Positions 1 through 11,945 of a DNA stretch of 64,000 nt are shown here, in pieces. The position numbers and the translations under genes were made by a program. The first letter of the stretch is position 1. Each line of letters starts with the position of its first letter. The notes under the pieces were generated by a model. The model saw only the letters and a list, made by a program, of their open reading frames with translations. It was not told the DNA's origin and ran no database searches. Source of the stretch: Pseudoscleropodium purum (lineage: Eukaryota; Streptophyta; Bryopsida; Hypnales; Brachytheciaceae); the NCBI GenBank assembly GCA_963969395.1, contig OZ017797.1, positions 992,001 to 1,056,000 of the forward strand, in the 5' to 3' direction.

Positions 1-1160
1 TATGTCAACTAGAGCTTTACTATAAATGAATTGAATGTATAAAAAATGTGGCATCTAAGGTGGACACCCAAAAATGCGCCACAAAATCCTTAACAAACAT
101 CTTCATTTTGCACACATCTCCAAAATCAATTACGTACCTATCATGTGGAAGAAACTATTTTAGAATCAAACTACTTTGTTCCTTCATAACTTGTGCATAC
201 AAGATCCAAATGTCACGATCTTTGGTGCATTGGAACCTCTTTTCAAGTGCAAATAAGAAAATCAATGAAAATTCAATTAGTCTACAATAGTAAATAGGCA
301 CAATAGCAACTCAAGACACAAGTGTACAAAATGCAGTGACCCCTAATATTAACAATATGTACCCTAATGTTAGATTCAAGCCACTGAGTGAGACCTGCCA
401 AGTTCAACTAAAATAACCAACTCATCAGTTGAAACCTAATTGTACAATAGTCTTACAATTGGCCTATTTGAGCCATTCCATTTTTTTTGGTAGAATGTGG
501 AGTTTAATTGGTATATTTGGGTAAGGATAATTATCATTGCATCTAACTTATGCAATCCCAATCCAACATACTAGCACCAAAAATTTCATTTCACAAAAGC
601 AAAAACTCCACTTAAATATTGAGACCGTAGGAACCCAAATTTTGTAAAAATAGATATCTCTTTATTGTAATTGGATTTTTCAATTTCGCCCTCACGTGGT
701 AACTAATTCTTACATTTGAGCATGATGGTACAATTACTTAGCCAAAATCAAGTTAAAATATAGAGATATCCATTCCTTCAAAATTTTGGTCATACAATTC
801 TTTTCATTGAATTCTTCATTGAAATTTTTTTCTTTTACTTAAGGGGGTGTTTATTGAAAGGTGCATATATGGGTGTTTCCTGCATATCCATGTAATCAAA
901 TCTGAAAAACTCGGCATCAATTGTTTTCAATAAATTTTTATGTAAAAGTACAAAAATTGACTTTAAAAATTCACCAAAAATTGGAATTTAAAAAAAAAAA
1001 GTTTAATTTGGTATGCTTCATTGGAATTGGGTAAGAATTAGGTGATAATTATGCAAGACAAAAAAGACAATTTTATTCTACATTATGTACAAATCTTTGA
1101 AAGACTCAAAAAGGTAGTTTGTAAGGTTTTTGTACCCAATCCATATATTAGTAGTTAGTA
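1..1160. other. AT-rich intergenic DNA, no gene seen
   Basis: Only short fortuitous reading frames occur here, the longest about 80 codons with no recognisable motif. Base composition is strongly AT, with many homopolymer A and T runs. I see no repeat boundary that I can support. Confidence 0.6.
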
Positions 1161-1163
1161 TTA

Positions 1164-2093
1164 AACCTTTGATGAATGTTTAACTTCTAAAATCTCATTA
1201 GCCCGAAGCAAGACAAAATGGTTTTTAGGCAAGTTCCTATAATCTCAATATTCATTGTGATTTTTTGAAACCTTTTTCTGAAGATAAAAAACCAAATTAA
1301 CTTTTTGAGAATATAAGTTTTAGTACCTAGAAGAAAAAATGATGGCACAATAAGCCCAAATTTTAGTTTGGATGGCAAAGTAAAAAACCCACAAAAACTT
1401 AAAATAATGAATTTAATTTTTTGACCTCATAGGTTATATTTTTTTCTACATGAAAAACTTTCATTCATTGCATTGGGAATTGCTATGTGAATGTTATGGA
1501 CAATCTTGTTTTCAAGCAATTGGAGCATCTTCTAGAAAACATAACTTGTAGGATTTATTTTGGAACTCAATTTTTATAATTTTTTAAAATAATTTTTTTG
1601 ACAAGGTTATGATCTCTTGCTAGAGCAATCTCATCATTGAAATTAGTGTGTTTCAATTCTATCTTAGAGCTATTAAAAGTTTTGTTTTCCCTTCAATCTC
1701 AAACCTATCACTACTCATTAAATTTCTAACAAGTGAAAATTAAGTTGTTTTTTTAAAAAATTCCTTGACTTTCAACCAAAGTTTTCAAAATAAAAAATTA
1801 GAAATTCAAAATAAATATTTCAAAAACTTTAAGTTAAAAAGATTCAAAGCTCTAAAATCTAGTTGAATAGCAAGGTACAAAAAATACTTGTTTTCATTAC
1901 TTTAAATGAATATATCTTGCAGTCTAAACCATCAAAGTTTCTAAAATTTCTTCATCACATTTTTGCACTAATCTAGTACATTATCCTACGGTTAGATATG
2001 CAAAAGAAACATTTAAACTTTTTTTCTCTTTGCAATAAAAATGGCAATTTTGAATGTTTTTTGATGAAAAAAAGGCCTTGGGACTTTAGAGTT
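1164..2093 (+). mobile_element. Non-coding TA-flanked element, family 2 copy A (degenerate)
   Basis: The segment is flanked by TA at 1162-1163 and 2094-2095. Its right end, read inward on the minus strand, is AACTCTAAAGTCCCAAGG, which resembles the ACCCCTAAAGGACC-type end of the other family 2 copies. The left end (AACCTTTGATG) is more decayed. The interior from about 1440 to 1720 aligns by eye with 41880-42120 (copy B), for example the shared words around GAGCATCTTCT and AACTTGTAGGATT. No coding capacity is visible. This is probably an old non-autonomous element. Confidence 0.5.
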
Positions 2094-2099
2094 TAAGGT

Positions 2100-3340
2100 A
2101 AATGCACCCATAGTCAACACTAATAGAAATTGAGTATAGAATATATTATGATTTATAAATTATTTTTATTGAATCTCATCAGCAAATGAAAGAGGAACCC
2201 AACACACAATAGCCTAAATTGTTTGAACAATGTATGAATAAGTTTTGACATTTCAATTTGCAAAATTATTTTTTGTAGGTATACCAAAAATCAACCAACA
2301 CTATGATCTTCTAGGCTTTCATGATGTGGTTGTGTGTATTGTGTTATTAATATCTAGAATTTACTTTCCAAATGTAGGTGTTGCATTTTCAGAAGTGCTA
2401 ATTATAGTTGTATATAACTTAGTTGATGAAAAATTCTTCTTAAGAAATAGGATAATAATCTAGATGCTAGAGATAAACGACCTTCTATATTAACATTGTA
2501 ATGGAAGAATTTCATCTTTAGTAAATGTGTTATTTTTAGTAAATTTAGAATTCAATATGAAAATTTTAGCATTGATGGTTAAGGTAGAACTATCCATAGT
2601 CAACTACTTAAGCAATTGTAGACATGATCAAGAGTGGTACAAAGCAAAGCAAATATTTTTCATATTTGCAAAGATAGAAATTACAGGGATTGCAAAGTAA
2701 TTGGGCATGGGGCTTTGGTCAGGAATGGGTGGTCATACCTTAGTGTAAGGTCCAATACAAAGAAATATATAATATTTTTAATTGCCAAAATTCAGTCATA
2801 GTATTTCTAGAAAAAATAAATTTAGAATTCAATGTGAACACTTTAGCATTGATGATTAGTATAGAATTCAATATAAAGAAATATGAAATTTTTTAATTGC
2901 CAAAATTTAGTCATAGTATTTCTAGAAAAAAGAAGAAAATTATATCACTTTTAAAATTTTGATTGAGATTTTTAGATGAAATGTTTTTTTTTTATAGAAA
3001 TTACGATTGGAAGATCTTAATTCCTATAAGCCAATTGTTCCTTGAATGGACAATTGGAAATTAGGTAGGTTCCTATAAAGTCAATTTTGGTTGGACTGAT
3101 GTTTATAAATTTTTTTACATGAGGTGTAAATGTATACTTCCTTAGTATGAATGTAATTTTTTTCTTCTAGACTGGGTGCTCAATTCAAAAATTATTCTAC
3201 CTTCTTTTTTTTTGCAACTCAAGCAATTTGGAAATCTTTTGGGCATCTTTTGCTAAAATTCTCATCAACTTTTGAAATTTGGCATACAATTGTCAAAAAT
3301 AAATTTCATTCTCAAATCACATTCTAAAAGGAATCAAATC
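2100..3340. other. AT-rich intergenic DNA with a local duplication
   Basis: No gene is seen. The only structure I can support is the direct duplication listed separately at 2758-2935. The 72-codon frame at 2245-2463 has no recognisable domain. Confidence 0.5.
2758..2935 (+). repeat. Imperfect direct repeat, period about 117 bp
   Basis: The words TTAATTGCCAAAATT, then AGTCATAGTATTTCTAG, occur at about 2778-2815 and again at about 2895-2930. The linking sequence TTTAGAATTCAAT with AGCATTGATG also occurs at about 2541 and 2821. This is a two-to-three copy tandem duplication without coding content. Confidence 0.55.
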
Positions 3341-3600
3341 TTATTATCTATTAGTGTGCCCGTGTTGTTGCCATGTTAAAATTAAAAAAAGTAATTTTTA
3401 GAGTTAAAAAAATTTCATAACAACTTTGAAATTCAATAACTTTTATGCCATATGTCCTAATGACACAAAACCAAGCTGGTGCACCTCTCCTTGCCAAGGG
3501 CTTTTTGAAGATATAAAAAACGCAACCAGAGGATTCATGGTCCAAGATATCTCAATGTAAAAAGTAAAACAAACAAAACAAAAAACCTATCTTAAGGTAT
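3340..3600 (+). repeat. Dispersed repeat, second copy at 11755-11945
   Basis: Shared words in the same order link this segment to 11755-11945: AACTTCAAAATTCAATA-like, CCTTGC(C/A)AAGGGCTTT-like, then GG(A)TTCATGGTCCAAGATATCTCA against GGATGCATAATCCAAGATATCTCA, followed by a run of AAACAAACAAAACAA. It is non-coding, and its ends could not be fixed. Confidence 0.5.
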
Positions 3601-5840
3601 TGATGTTAGGGCAGTTTTAAGAAAAAACATTTTCTTCTAACTCCAATTCTTATTATCTTGCAATATGTGAAGTCAAAGTTCTTGAAATTTTTCCAACATA
3701 TTTCAAATGTTTGTCTCTAATTTTTTGCCGTTTGGATTTCAAATAAAAAATTTCCTCATTGTACAAGAAATCATCAAAAAATGACTAGTATATTAATGTT
3801 TCACTTAACCTTCTTGCATTGTAGGGTGATTTAGAGTAAGTTAGACATCTCAATTGCATATGAAATTTTGCATGAACGAACCTAACATTCTAGACCTATA
3901 AGTGGGAAAAACTTTTCATTATTTTATAAAGCAAAAATATTCAATCTAAGGGGCTTGAAGTCTATTGACTGTGTTTTGTAGGAATAAAAAAGAGTTATTA
4001 TTTTCACTTCAAACGTTATAATCTTTCAATTCAAGCACTCAAACGGGCTGAAATTTTTCTACACATTGCTTTACTTGTGTAATAAACTTTTTTATGATTG
4101 AACCTCCCCCCTCAACAAAACTTGATTTTAGACAATACATTGAAAATGAGTAGTCTTTTACTTTTCTTCTTTCAAAACACCTACTATCTTTTAGGGGTTA
4201 AATTCTTAATCCCAATCAAAACAAAAATGTTGAAAAACTTCAAACTCAATTTTTTTACTATTAGTGAGATCCCAGTGCTCCAATTATTTGTTTTTTTAAT
4301 TTTTAAATATTTTTTCATTGTGTATGTAGGGAAATATCTCAAATTCAAAATTCAAAGAAAATTAGAAGAATTGGAATTTAATTTGCATCTACTAGGATAA
4401 TACATGCGTTCATGTTGTAAACTAGCATCCAAAAATTCAAAGTATGAATCCATTTTATGAAGACTTATACATCTTGCATTACTATAATTATAATTCCTTT
4501 TTATAGAGCAAAACACCAAACTTTCAAAATTATGACTTTTTTACAATTACAATGATGGATTGTTGTATTATAGCAATATAAAGAAAGTGAAAGTTAGGAT
4601 GCTTTTCAAAATGCATTTAAACTTGCCCCTTCATGTAAATTGTGGAATGATTGCAAGAAACACTTTTCCTATTTTATGTCACATTCATGACATTAGAGAA
4701 GATTTGAAGACTTCATTGTTCCCCGCAACGAAGGGTACAATTGACTGTTAGAAAAAAAAAATTCAATTTTTTTTTCAATTCTTAAAATGCTAAAAAAAGT
4801 TGAAAAAAAAATTAATTTTTTGGAGGGGAAATGACATGGTACTCTCTTGGCCACATCAAACTACACTATTGGTTGCATTCACACCGTTATTGGGGTTGAG
4901 GAACTCACAATCTTTTTTTGGCCTCAAATCTTTTCTAATGCTATTAAATACCTTTTCTAATTTTTTTGTATTAAAAAAAATTAGTCCAAAAATAGCCTCT
5001 AGTTTTATATTGCACTTGCCAATTTTTTTTTGGAAGGTGGGCTAGTACCATTTAGTACCCAAAAATCAAATTTTGAAGGAATGGTCTTCTAGTAGACTTA
5101 TACCTACAATCCCAAGGAACTCTAAAAATAGTCAATTATATAAAATATTATTTTGGTGGTTTTTTTTGGTGAATGACCATCTCCATAGAATTGTTACAAA
5201 TGGCCAATTTTTTTCCTATTTATAATTAATTAAAAATCAAAGTATCTAATTTATAAAGATTTAGTATTTTTGTAGTTCTCCTATTTAAAGAATTTCCTTT
5301 GCTTTTTCCTTCATCTTAAAGGTATATATTTTAGCCACATTTTTTAAATTTCTTAAAAAATATTTTTAAAAATTTTAAAGTATTTGAAAAAAGAATTGTA
5401 AATACAATTCAAAATGCAACAAAACTAATAAGTGTTTCTTGCAATCACCCTTGTATTTTATAATATGAAGTGAAAATCTATATCCCCAAAACTAATTTAC
5501 CGACACTAACAAATAAAAAACAAAGGTCCTACCAATACAAGTGTATGCAATGGACAATCTTTCAAAAGAGAAATGACACACATAGCAAAGATTTGGTTGT
5601 CAAAAGTTCAAGCAAATGTTAAAATGAGAATCTAGTCCATTTTACTAAAGCAAAAGGCCATCAAAGAGTTTCTTTTAAGTGTAATCTTAAAAGCAAAATG
5701 GCCCATTTTTGTATTGTGCAATAGAACATAGAAACATTTTTGACAATGATTAAACCCCTTATAAAACCTAGCAATGTCATGTGATTCACATGTTTGAATG
5801 ACACCTACAATGTAAATGAGTGACTTTTCAACCAATAGGA
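3600..5840. other. AT-rich intergenic DNA, no gene seen
   Basis: There are several frames of 60-100 codons (for example 4098-4400), but they are Phe/Leu/Lys-rich as expected from AT-rich DNA, without domains. A TTTTAGGGGTTAA word at about 4190-4201 looks like a solitary end of the family 2 elements, but I found no partner end. Confidence 0.5.
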
Positions 5841-6553
5841 AAGAAACCCCACCATTAGTAACAGTTAGTAGTCTTCATGCCCAATGCCTCTCTTTCATGC
5901 ACACCTTGCTTAGCACATTGAGCCTCCACTTAGCTATTTGACAGGTGTGAAATATTCCACACCTTGTATTGTAGAGCCAAGACAGTTACAATGCATGCTA
6001 CTTACTGAATGTTATGATAAAAATGACACCCAATTGAGGGAGTAAATAAAATGTCTGATTGCAGGCAGCTATATAGACAAACCAGGCTTGTAACAGCAAC
6101 GAAAATCTCTTTTATCACAAAAAACTTCATTTGCTAACGAGAGCAGCAAATCAGAGGTCACCAATTCAAAAGGCACGTTTGAATGAGTGGAGCAGGCCAA
6201 GCTGCACATATTTCAGATTCTGGGTAGAGGGGCCAAATAACTGAACAATAAAATGCTTAGGGGTACGAGCAAAACTTATGCCAATCTGTCCCAGAAGCGA
6301 AGAGACTATTACCGGTGTTCCTATCTAATTCCAACCCTTTCACAAATTTTTGGACAGCAGCCATGAGTATTAACAGTAAGCTATATGTGGAGGGTCAAGC
6401 AGAGGATCTCAATTTTTTAAGCAATAAACGAGTATCCAAAATTCCCGAGGCATTGTGCTGGCGGGCATTGAAAAAGTGCACTGTACAAATTCTTTATTTC
6501 GCAAAAAAGAACGGTCCTCATGTGAGAATGCAAGCAGGTTTATGGAATGCTAC
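5840..6553 (-). other. 3' flank of the zinc-ribbon gene
   Basis: GC content rises here relative to the left. The segment lies directly downstream of the stop codon of the minus-strand gene and probably holds its 3' untranslated region and polyadenylation signal. No convincing reading frame of its own is present. The plus-strand frame at 6315-6662 runs antisense over the last exon and is a shadow. Confidence 0.5.
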
Positions 6554-9500
6554 CTACATCACACCAAGTCTCTTGGTCCCACACTCTGAGCAGAACTTGG
6601 ACGTCTCTCGCATATATGCTGAACCGCACTCGTCGCAATACTTTGAGGGACCTGTTGGTTGATGCTGGAGCATAACAAAAGCGTCAGAACATGGCTCAAG
6701 AAAAGAAAAGAAAAACACTAATCAGCTGCTCTTCCAGATATTAGTTGAAATAATGATCAAAGATATAAAAGCGTTGCAAACTACCCGCACCAACCAAACA
6801 GTCTCAATCAGCTAACCGGACTGTGTCCCAGTTGTGTCAGTTAGCACAATCGTGTCAACCCCCGCTACCTAATTTGCAGTGAAGTCACAATCGTTTCCAC
6901 GAGGTTCCTTCACTCGCCAATTTTGCCCAACTAAACTAATTGTAGCTAAACCAACGATTTGAACTTCTAAATCCACCCGCACCAAGCAAGTAGTAGCAAT
7001 CAGTTACCTCCCAATTAGTTACCTCGCAAGTGCTTGTCCACAATAGGTAAGTTTTCCAACTACTCTGATTATCCTATTAGTGCGTGTAACACTAATGTAC
7101 CAAGAGTAATTTACATTATTTTCAGTTACTTCTAAATTAGTGCATGTTGAAATATTGCTGCATTGACACTAATTTTGCGCCCTCAGTGTAGCTAATGGAC
7201 CTTTTTTTGACACCCCGAGAACACTGAACTGCGCGACTTTGTTAATGCGAGCAGGGTTGAATTTAGTTGAAAACAAGTCAATTGTTAGAAAGGACAAATA
7301 ATTCAAACCCACCGGAACAACAATAGAGCCGTGCATTCCTGCTGCATCTATCTCACGTGTCATATGCGGAGGTGCATGTCCTGGATGCTGTACATGTTGA
7401 TGCTGAACATGCGGTGAGTGTTGTTGCTGTTGCTGATGATGCTGATGTTGATGCTGAAGCTGTATTGACAGATATTAAGTCAATCATACGCTTCTCTTCT
7501 CTTCTCAAAAAACTTCAATAAGACTTAGAGAAACTACAGAGAAAATGATAGGTAGACTAAGTGACTTGGCTACAAATGACTGGACGACAAGGCAGATCTT
7601 AACAAGTCTTTGACCTTCCACACTGCAAGGAATCTTAAAAGCAACCTTTAACTCTGGCACTCTTCTTAACTACCGAATACAAATGCTGTAGAAGATGCAA
7701 GGCGTATAATAATGCACTCACCATATGTGGCGGTAAAACCGTGGGATCTCTAGTTGCATAGGACTGGCATTCCATCCCATGTGCTTCAAATGCCTGGCAG
7801 CAGACGAAGATTTTAAGAGAAAAGAATTTTATTTTAACTACCAAGGGAGAAATAATAACTTGAAAGCAGCTCAACATTGCTCTCGAAATTTGAAAAAGAG
7901 GATTTGAACCCTCCTTGCAACCACCGTAACAAAGGTTCATGCAGCCACACCAATACTGGCTGCACCAAGTATATACTCAAGGTACCTGTTGCTGGCGTAG
8001 TTGGGGAGGAGACAAACTTGCCGGAGGCTCACTTCCTGGATAAGGCTGCATAGAATACCCAGTACCGATTCATAGTAAGGATACTACACATTTCAAGTAT
8101 CTTACGAAACCATCCAATCAAACTTTGAACCTGAGCAATAGCAACAATAAATTACAATACCAGAAACACCTTGCAAATCTTTGTCGTTCTAGGAAGAGAC
8201 AGGAGGCTCAAACAGATAGCAGAAGCTTATAAAAGCAAATTTAATTCAACAAAACACAGACTATTTCATATTTGAAGATACCTGTAGCATTGTCATTGAG
8301 GACAAAGTATGTTGAGGGGGGCGACGATGCTTGACCCTAGCCGCAAAAAACTTGTAGTCTGACTCATAAATTTGTGCTTCATGTCTTCCTGTTAGTCTCT
8401 TGAACCTGTAGTCATTCCACTTTGAAGTATTCAGTGATAGCGAAATACCTGATTAACGTGCCAATGTGAAGAATAAGAACCATCTCATACAATAATTTTG
8501 CAGTTGCATACGGAACACTAACCACTCAGCATCTTCTGGAGATAAATTAGGCCGCTCCACAAGTTCCAAGCCATGCACAACAACAAAACGAACACGCTTC
8601 TCCTCGCCCGTAACTAACTGAGGAAATTTTGTGCGGGCCTCCAATGCTGATGCCATTTCCCGCCTCTTAAAAGTCGTATTGCCTCCTGCAGTTATGCCCA
8701 AATACAATGTTAATATTTGAATGAAACGATATAGGGTCCAAGATTTCCAAGTGAACTTTCTAACCCAAAACGGTCAATCCAAAACTCGTAAAACTAGCCA
8801 GTTTCAGGACATCGTGGTTGTAGACACCAGGTAATTCCAAGAAAGCTACGGCTAAGCAGAGAGTAGAGTGGAAAACCATACCGAAGGCACCATTTCCAAC
8901 TCTACATGTGTTTGGGGATGTGGGGAAGCAATTCGACGCCTGCACTGACTCCTCGGACTCTGAATCATAAAGGGTAAAATTAGAGAACAAGTGTAAGATC
9001 AAGGATGTATGATACAGTGTGCGATCGCCAATACACAGGCACCTCTGCACGACAAGGATGCTTCACTCTAAGAAGATTCTACTCCCAATGAATGAAACCT
9101 TCCTAAGGCGGCTAGTGGCACGAGAGGATTGAGATGGTCTTAGGACTGCGACAGTCTCAGGTTGTCATGATGACTTTGTAGACCCTCACACTACAATATT
9201 ATCTGCATATCACTAGCCGCACAAGCAGAGGCAAGCCACTGCGGGAGCCGTCAATAGGGGCAATATTGGGTCTTTTCGGATGTCAGTCACCAATCAGACC
9301 TTAAATCTAGACTCAAAGAGGTTGTAAAGAATATGCCGTTTTTCATTTGTCAACAAGGTGAGACATTTTAGACACTTCAAAGATGTATAACTCTTCGAAG
9401 AATTTCCAAGTTTGAGACCCGAGCATCCTTTGCAATTAAAGTTTAAGTCAACAGATTTCGAAGGCTCCACACTACATATAACTGATACTAGTAAGAGCTA

Positions 9501-10688
9501 AGTCTCTCTCTTCATTCAATCAGTCCCGAAGTGCTCACCTGATTTGGGGAACTTCTTCACGAGTCTTCTGTACAATCCACCGGCCGCTTCAAGAGCCACT
9601 CCAAAGGTTTTCTCCTGAAGACCCTCAACGGTTGCCAATCGCAGATTTATTTCGCGAATAAGTGTTTCATACAGATTAGCCACAAAGGTCAAAGGTAGCA
9701 AGTACCGAGAATCCCCTTCGTATTGAGCATCCCTTGATTTGCGCTTCTTTGATTTATCCTTTCCGTTTGGACTGTAGGAGTTCCCTTCAGGTACCTCCGC
9801 AGCCGCCACGACATGATAAGTGATGAAGTAGTCAATAATCAGCTGCAAGAACCGAGCTCTTGTTGATTCGATAGGGATGACATCTGCCACCAGCAGTAAA
9901 ACGTGTTAACAAAAATGAAGATCTAGTCCGTCACCCTACACCATAATTAGGTCTGCCCCTCGTTAACTAATTCGTTTGGTAAAGATGCACGATAGGGTCA
10001 AGAATATCCTAAAGACAACAATATCCCTTACGCAGTCGACTTGGGCAAAGGGGGTTGCAGAGAGGGTGAGCCTAAAGGTGAAAATTTCTAGATTCACAAT
10101 ACTATGAATTGAAGAACAATTCCAATATCAGTAGAAAAAAAATATGCTTCAAAAGCTCAGACCTGCACTTACACAATCCGCATTAGAATACCAGGAATTG
10201 ACAATACAGGATACAGCATTGCGAAGAACATCGATGAAGGTAGATGGCACACCGTTCAAAGTGAGCACGCCATAAGGTGAACGCGATCCCTCGCTGTCCA
10301 AAGACATGCTCTGCTCCGGATTCTGCCCGTCGACTCTTTGCAACGCAAGGTTGCCATATTCCTGCGGTCCACAGTCCTGTTGATTCAACAAACGATAATT
10401 AGTATCGACAACTCATCCAGCAGCTCACTCAGGAATACAATCACCATGAACACATGAAACAGAAGCAGACTTCTGGCTTGACATGAACTTCAATTTACGG
10501 TGACATACCCCGCCGGAAGTCGAATCCTCGTCGTTGTCTAGTTCATCACCTGTAGGCGCATCCCTGTCCGTGTCGGTTATCCCATCAATCTCCGGGTTCC
10601 GGGAATCAATCGTATTCAAATCGTGAAGAGTGCTCCCTACTAAGGAACCCCCGTTCAGGTTATAGTGACCCTGAGGGGCCAACTTCAT
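6554..10688 (-). CDS. Ten-exon nuclear-type protein with C-terminal zinc ribbon, family not recognised
   Basis: Exons in transcript order: 10688-10509, 10376-10163, 9883-9539, 8959-8882, 8685-8523, 8405-8282, 8045-7986, 7793-7722, 7459-7313, 6664-6554. All introns are GT-AG, phases match, and together they give 497 residues. Visible parts: an acidic N-terminus (about 40-58, ending DELDNDEDSTSGG); a helical conserved-looking core at 130-250 with a basic KSKKRK patch near 175-180 that could be a nuclear signal; and a second conserved-looking block at 275-350 that includes FKRREMASALEARTKFPQL and RFVVVHGLELVERP. A Gln/His-rich tract follows at 413-435. The C-terminal zinc ribbon has Cys471, Cys474, Cys486 and Cys489 (CDEC...CSEC). 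The ribbon and the charged, low-complexity layout suggest a nuclear, chromatin- or RNA-associated adaptor. That is inference. The donor at 10162 was chosen over the stronger-looking one at 10172 because only the former keeps frame with exon 3. I cannot name the family. Confidence 0.85.
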
Positions 10689-10700
10689 CTTTTCTACGGC

Positions 10701-11097
10701 TTCTCAAACTAACAACATCAACACTCGAGATGAGCTTCGCCCGAACAGAAAATCACAGGACATTGACGAAAACCTAGTTATCATAAAACAAAAAAGTCAA
10801 AAAAATTCAAATCATGCTCTCGTCTAGTGTTTCTCACACGAGACTACAAAACAGCGTCAAAACTCGCGCTGAGCTTCGGCCTGACACAAAATCACACGAC
10901 ATTGACAAAACCCTAGCTAACACAAACAAAAAGGTCACAGAAAAATTCAATTCGTCATATTTTCTAGGGTTTCTCACACTGCACTACATAACAACGTCGA
11001 CACTCGAGTTGAGATTCGCGCGAGAAGAAAATCACCACGACACAGATAGAAACCTAGGTGCCGTGAAACCTAAAAGTCAAAAAAATTCGATTCGATT
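10701..11097 (-). repeat. Three-copy 130-140 bp tandem repeat in the upstream region
   Basis: Copies start at 10701, 10831 and 10971, each opening with TTCTCA(A/C)AC. Each continues with a CTCG(A/C)G-TTGAG-TTCG block, then AAAATCAC, GACAnnGA, a CCTAG word, and ends in AGTCAAAAAAATTC or a near match. The CCTAG word lies in an AAAACCCTAG context in copy 2, similar to plant telo-box promoter motifs. The array begins 13 bp upstream of the start codon of the minus-strand gene, so it makes up its leader and promoter. Confidence 0.75.
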
Positions 11098-11754
11098 GCT
11101 GCACTTCTGTGTATTCCATGCAGCCCAGACGTAAAAGAAAAAGGCGCGGTAAGCTCTTCTCTCGTCACGGAAGCTCGTAAACCTAAACCTCCGCATTGTA
11201 TTTGTACCCCAATCTAATCAGCGCATTCCTCGACGCGACACATCTTGGGCTGAAAAAACTCGCAGCATACTCTGGCGCAAGCGATGATAGAAAAATCTTA
11301 GAAATTTTTCTTCTGAAAAAAAATTAAAAAAAGGATCGACTGCACAAGTGATTGCAAGTCAAAAAACAAAAAGGAAGAGCTTCGGAATTCCTTCACGAGT
11401 TGCGGATTCTTTGTTGCGAAGAGTTTGGAGGAGAGACGGAGACAAGCTTATGAGATTATCGTCCTCCCTTGCTGCCACTGAAGGCCCTTTGAGTTTTTTC
11501 TCATCACTGCCCGTCTGCCCGCGATTAAGCTTACACCTGAAAAGTGTTGGAACTCTTTGGACCATCATGGAAACTTGAATTCGTACAAGACTTTTCACCA
11601 ATTGAATGAGTTTTGGATGATGTGGTTTAATTAGTGTGAATATTTGGATGAGAGTAGGATGGACATAGATAGTATTAGGATGAAATCCCACTATTTTAGA
11701 AAAGATTTGTGTGTATTGTATCATTGTTACAATCAAAATAAAAGTAAAAGTAAT
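11098..11754. other. Upstream region of the zinc-ribbon gene, promoter side
   Basis: GC-richer up to about 11580, then AT-rich. It probably holds promoter or 5' leader sequence for the minus-strand gene. A 76-codon plus-strand frame and an overlapping 125-codon minus-strand frame occur at 11348-11736. Neither shows a domain or convincing splice signals. Confidence 0.4.
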
Positions 11755-11945
11755 TTTTTAATTCATAAAAACTTCAAAATTCAATACTCTCTATTTTTTT
11801 GGCCCCAAATTGGAACACCATAAAACAAAGTCCATGCACCCATCCTTGCAAAGAGCTTTCTGATGGTACCAAGAACACTACCAAGGGATGCATAATCCAA
11901 GATATCTCATTGTAATAAACAAAACAAAACAAACAACCTAATTAA
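11755..11945 (+). repeat. Dispersed repeat, partner of 3340-3600
   Basis: It matches 3340-3600 in word order, including CCAAGATATCTCA followed by a run of AAACAAAACAAAC. Non-coding, with undetermined ends. Confidence 0.5.

Noticed and set aside
7861..7950. tRNA gene on the minus strand suggested by GGGTTCAAATCC
   Set aside because: The box B-like word lies in an intron of the zinc-ribbon gene, but no D-arm, anticodon stem or acceptor stem can be built at the right distances.
8760..9050. 96-codon minus-strand frame as a separate gene
   Set aside because: Only 8882-8959 of it is exonic, as exon 4 of the zinc-ribbon gene; the rest is intron read-through.
10149..10391. Exon 2 donor at TGT|GTAAGT (10172) of the zinc-ribbon gene
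   Set aside because: It is the stronger-looking splice site but leaves phase 0, whereas exon 3 starts in phase 1. The donor at GCAG|GTCTGAG (10162) keeps the frame. A transcript read could overturn this.
11348..11736. Overlapping plus and minus open frames in a GC-richer patch
   Set aside because: Both are antisense shadows of each other, without domains. The patch more likely belongs to the promoter side of the zinc-ribbon gene.
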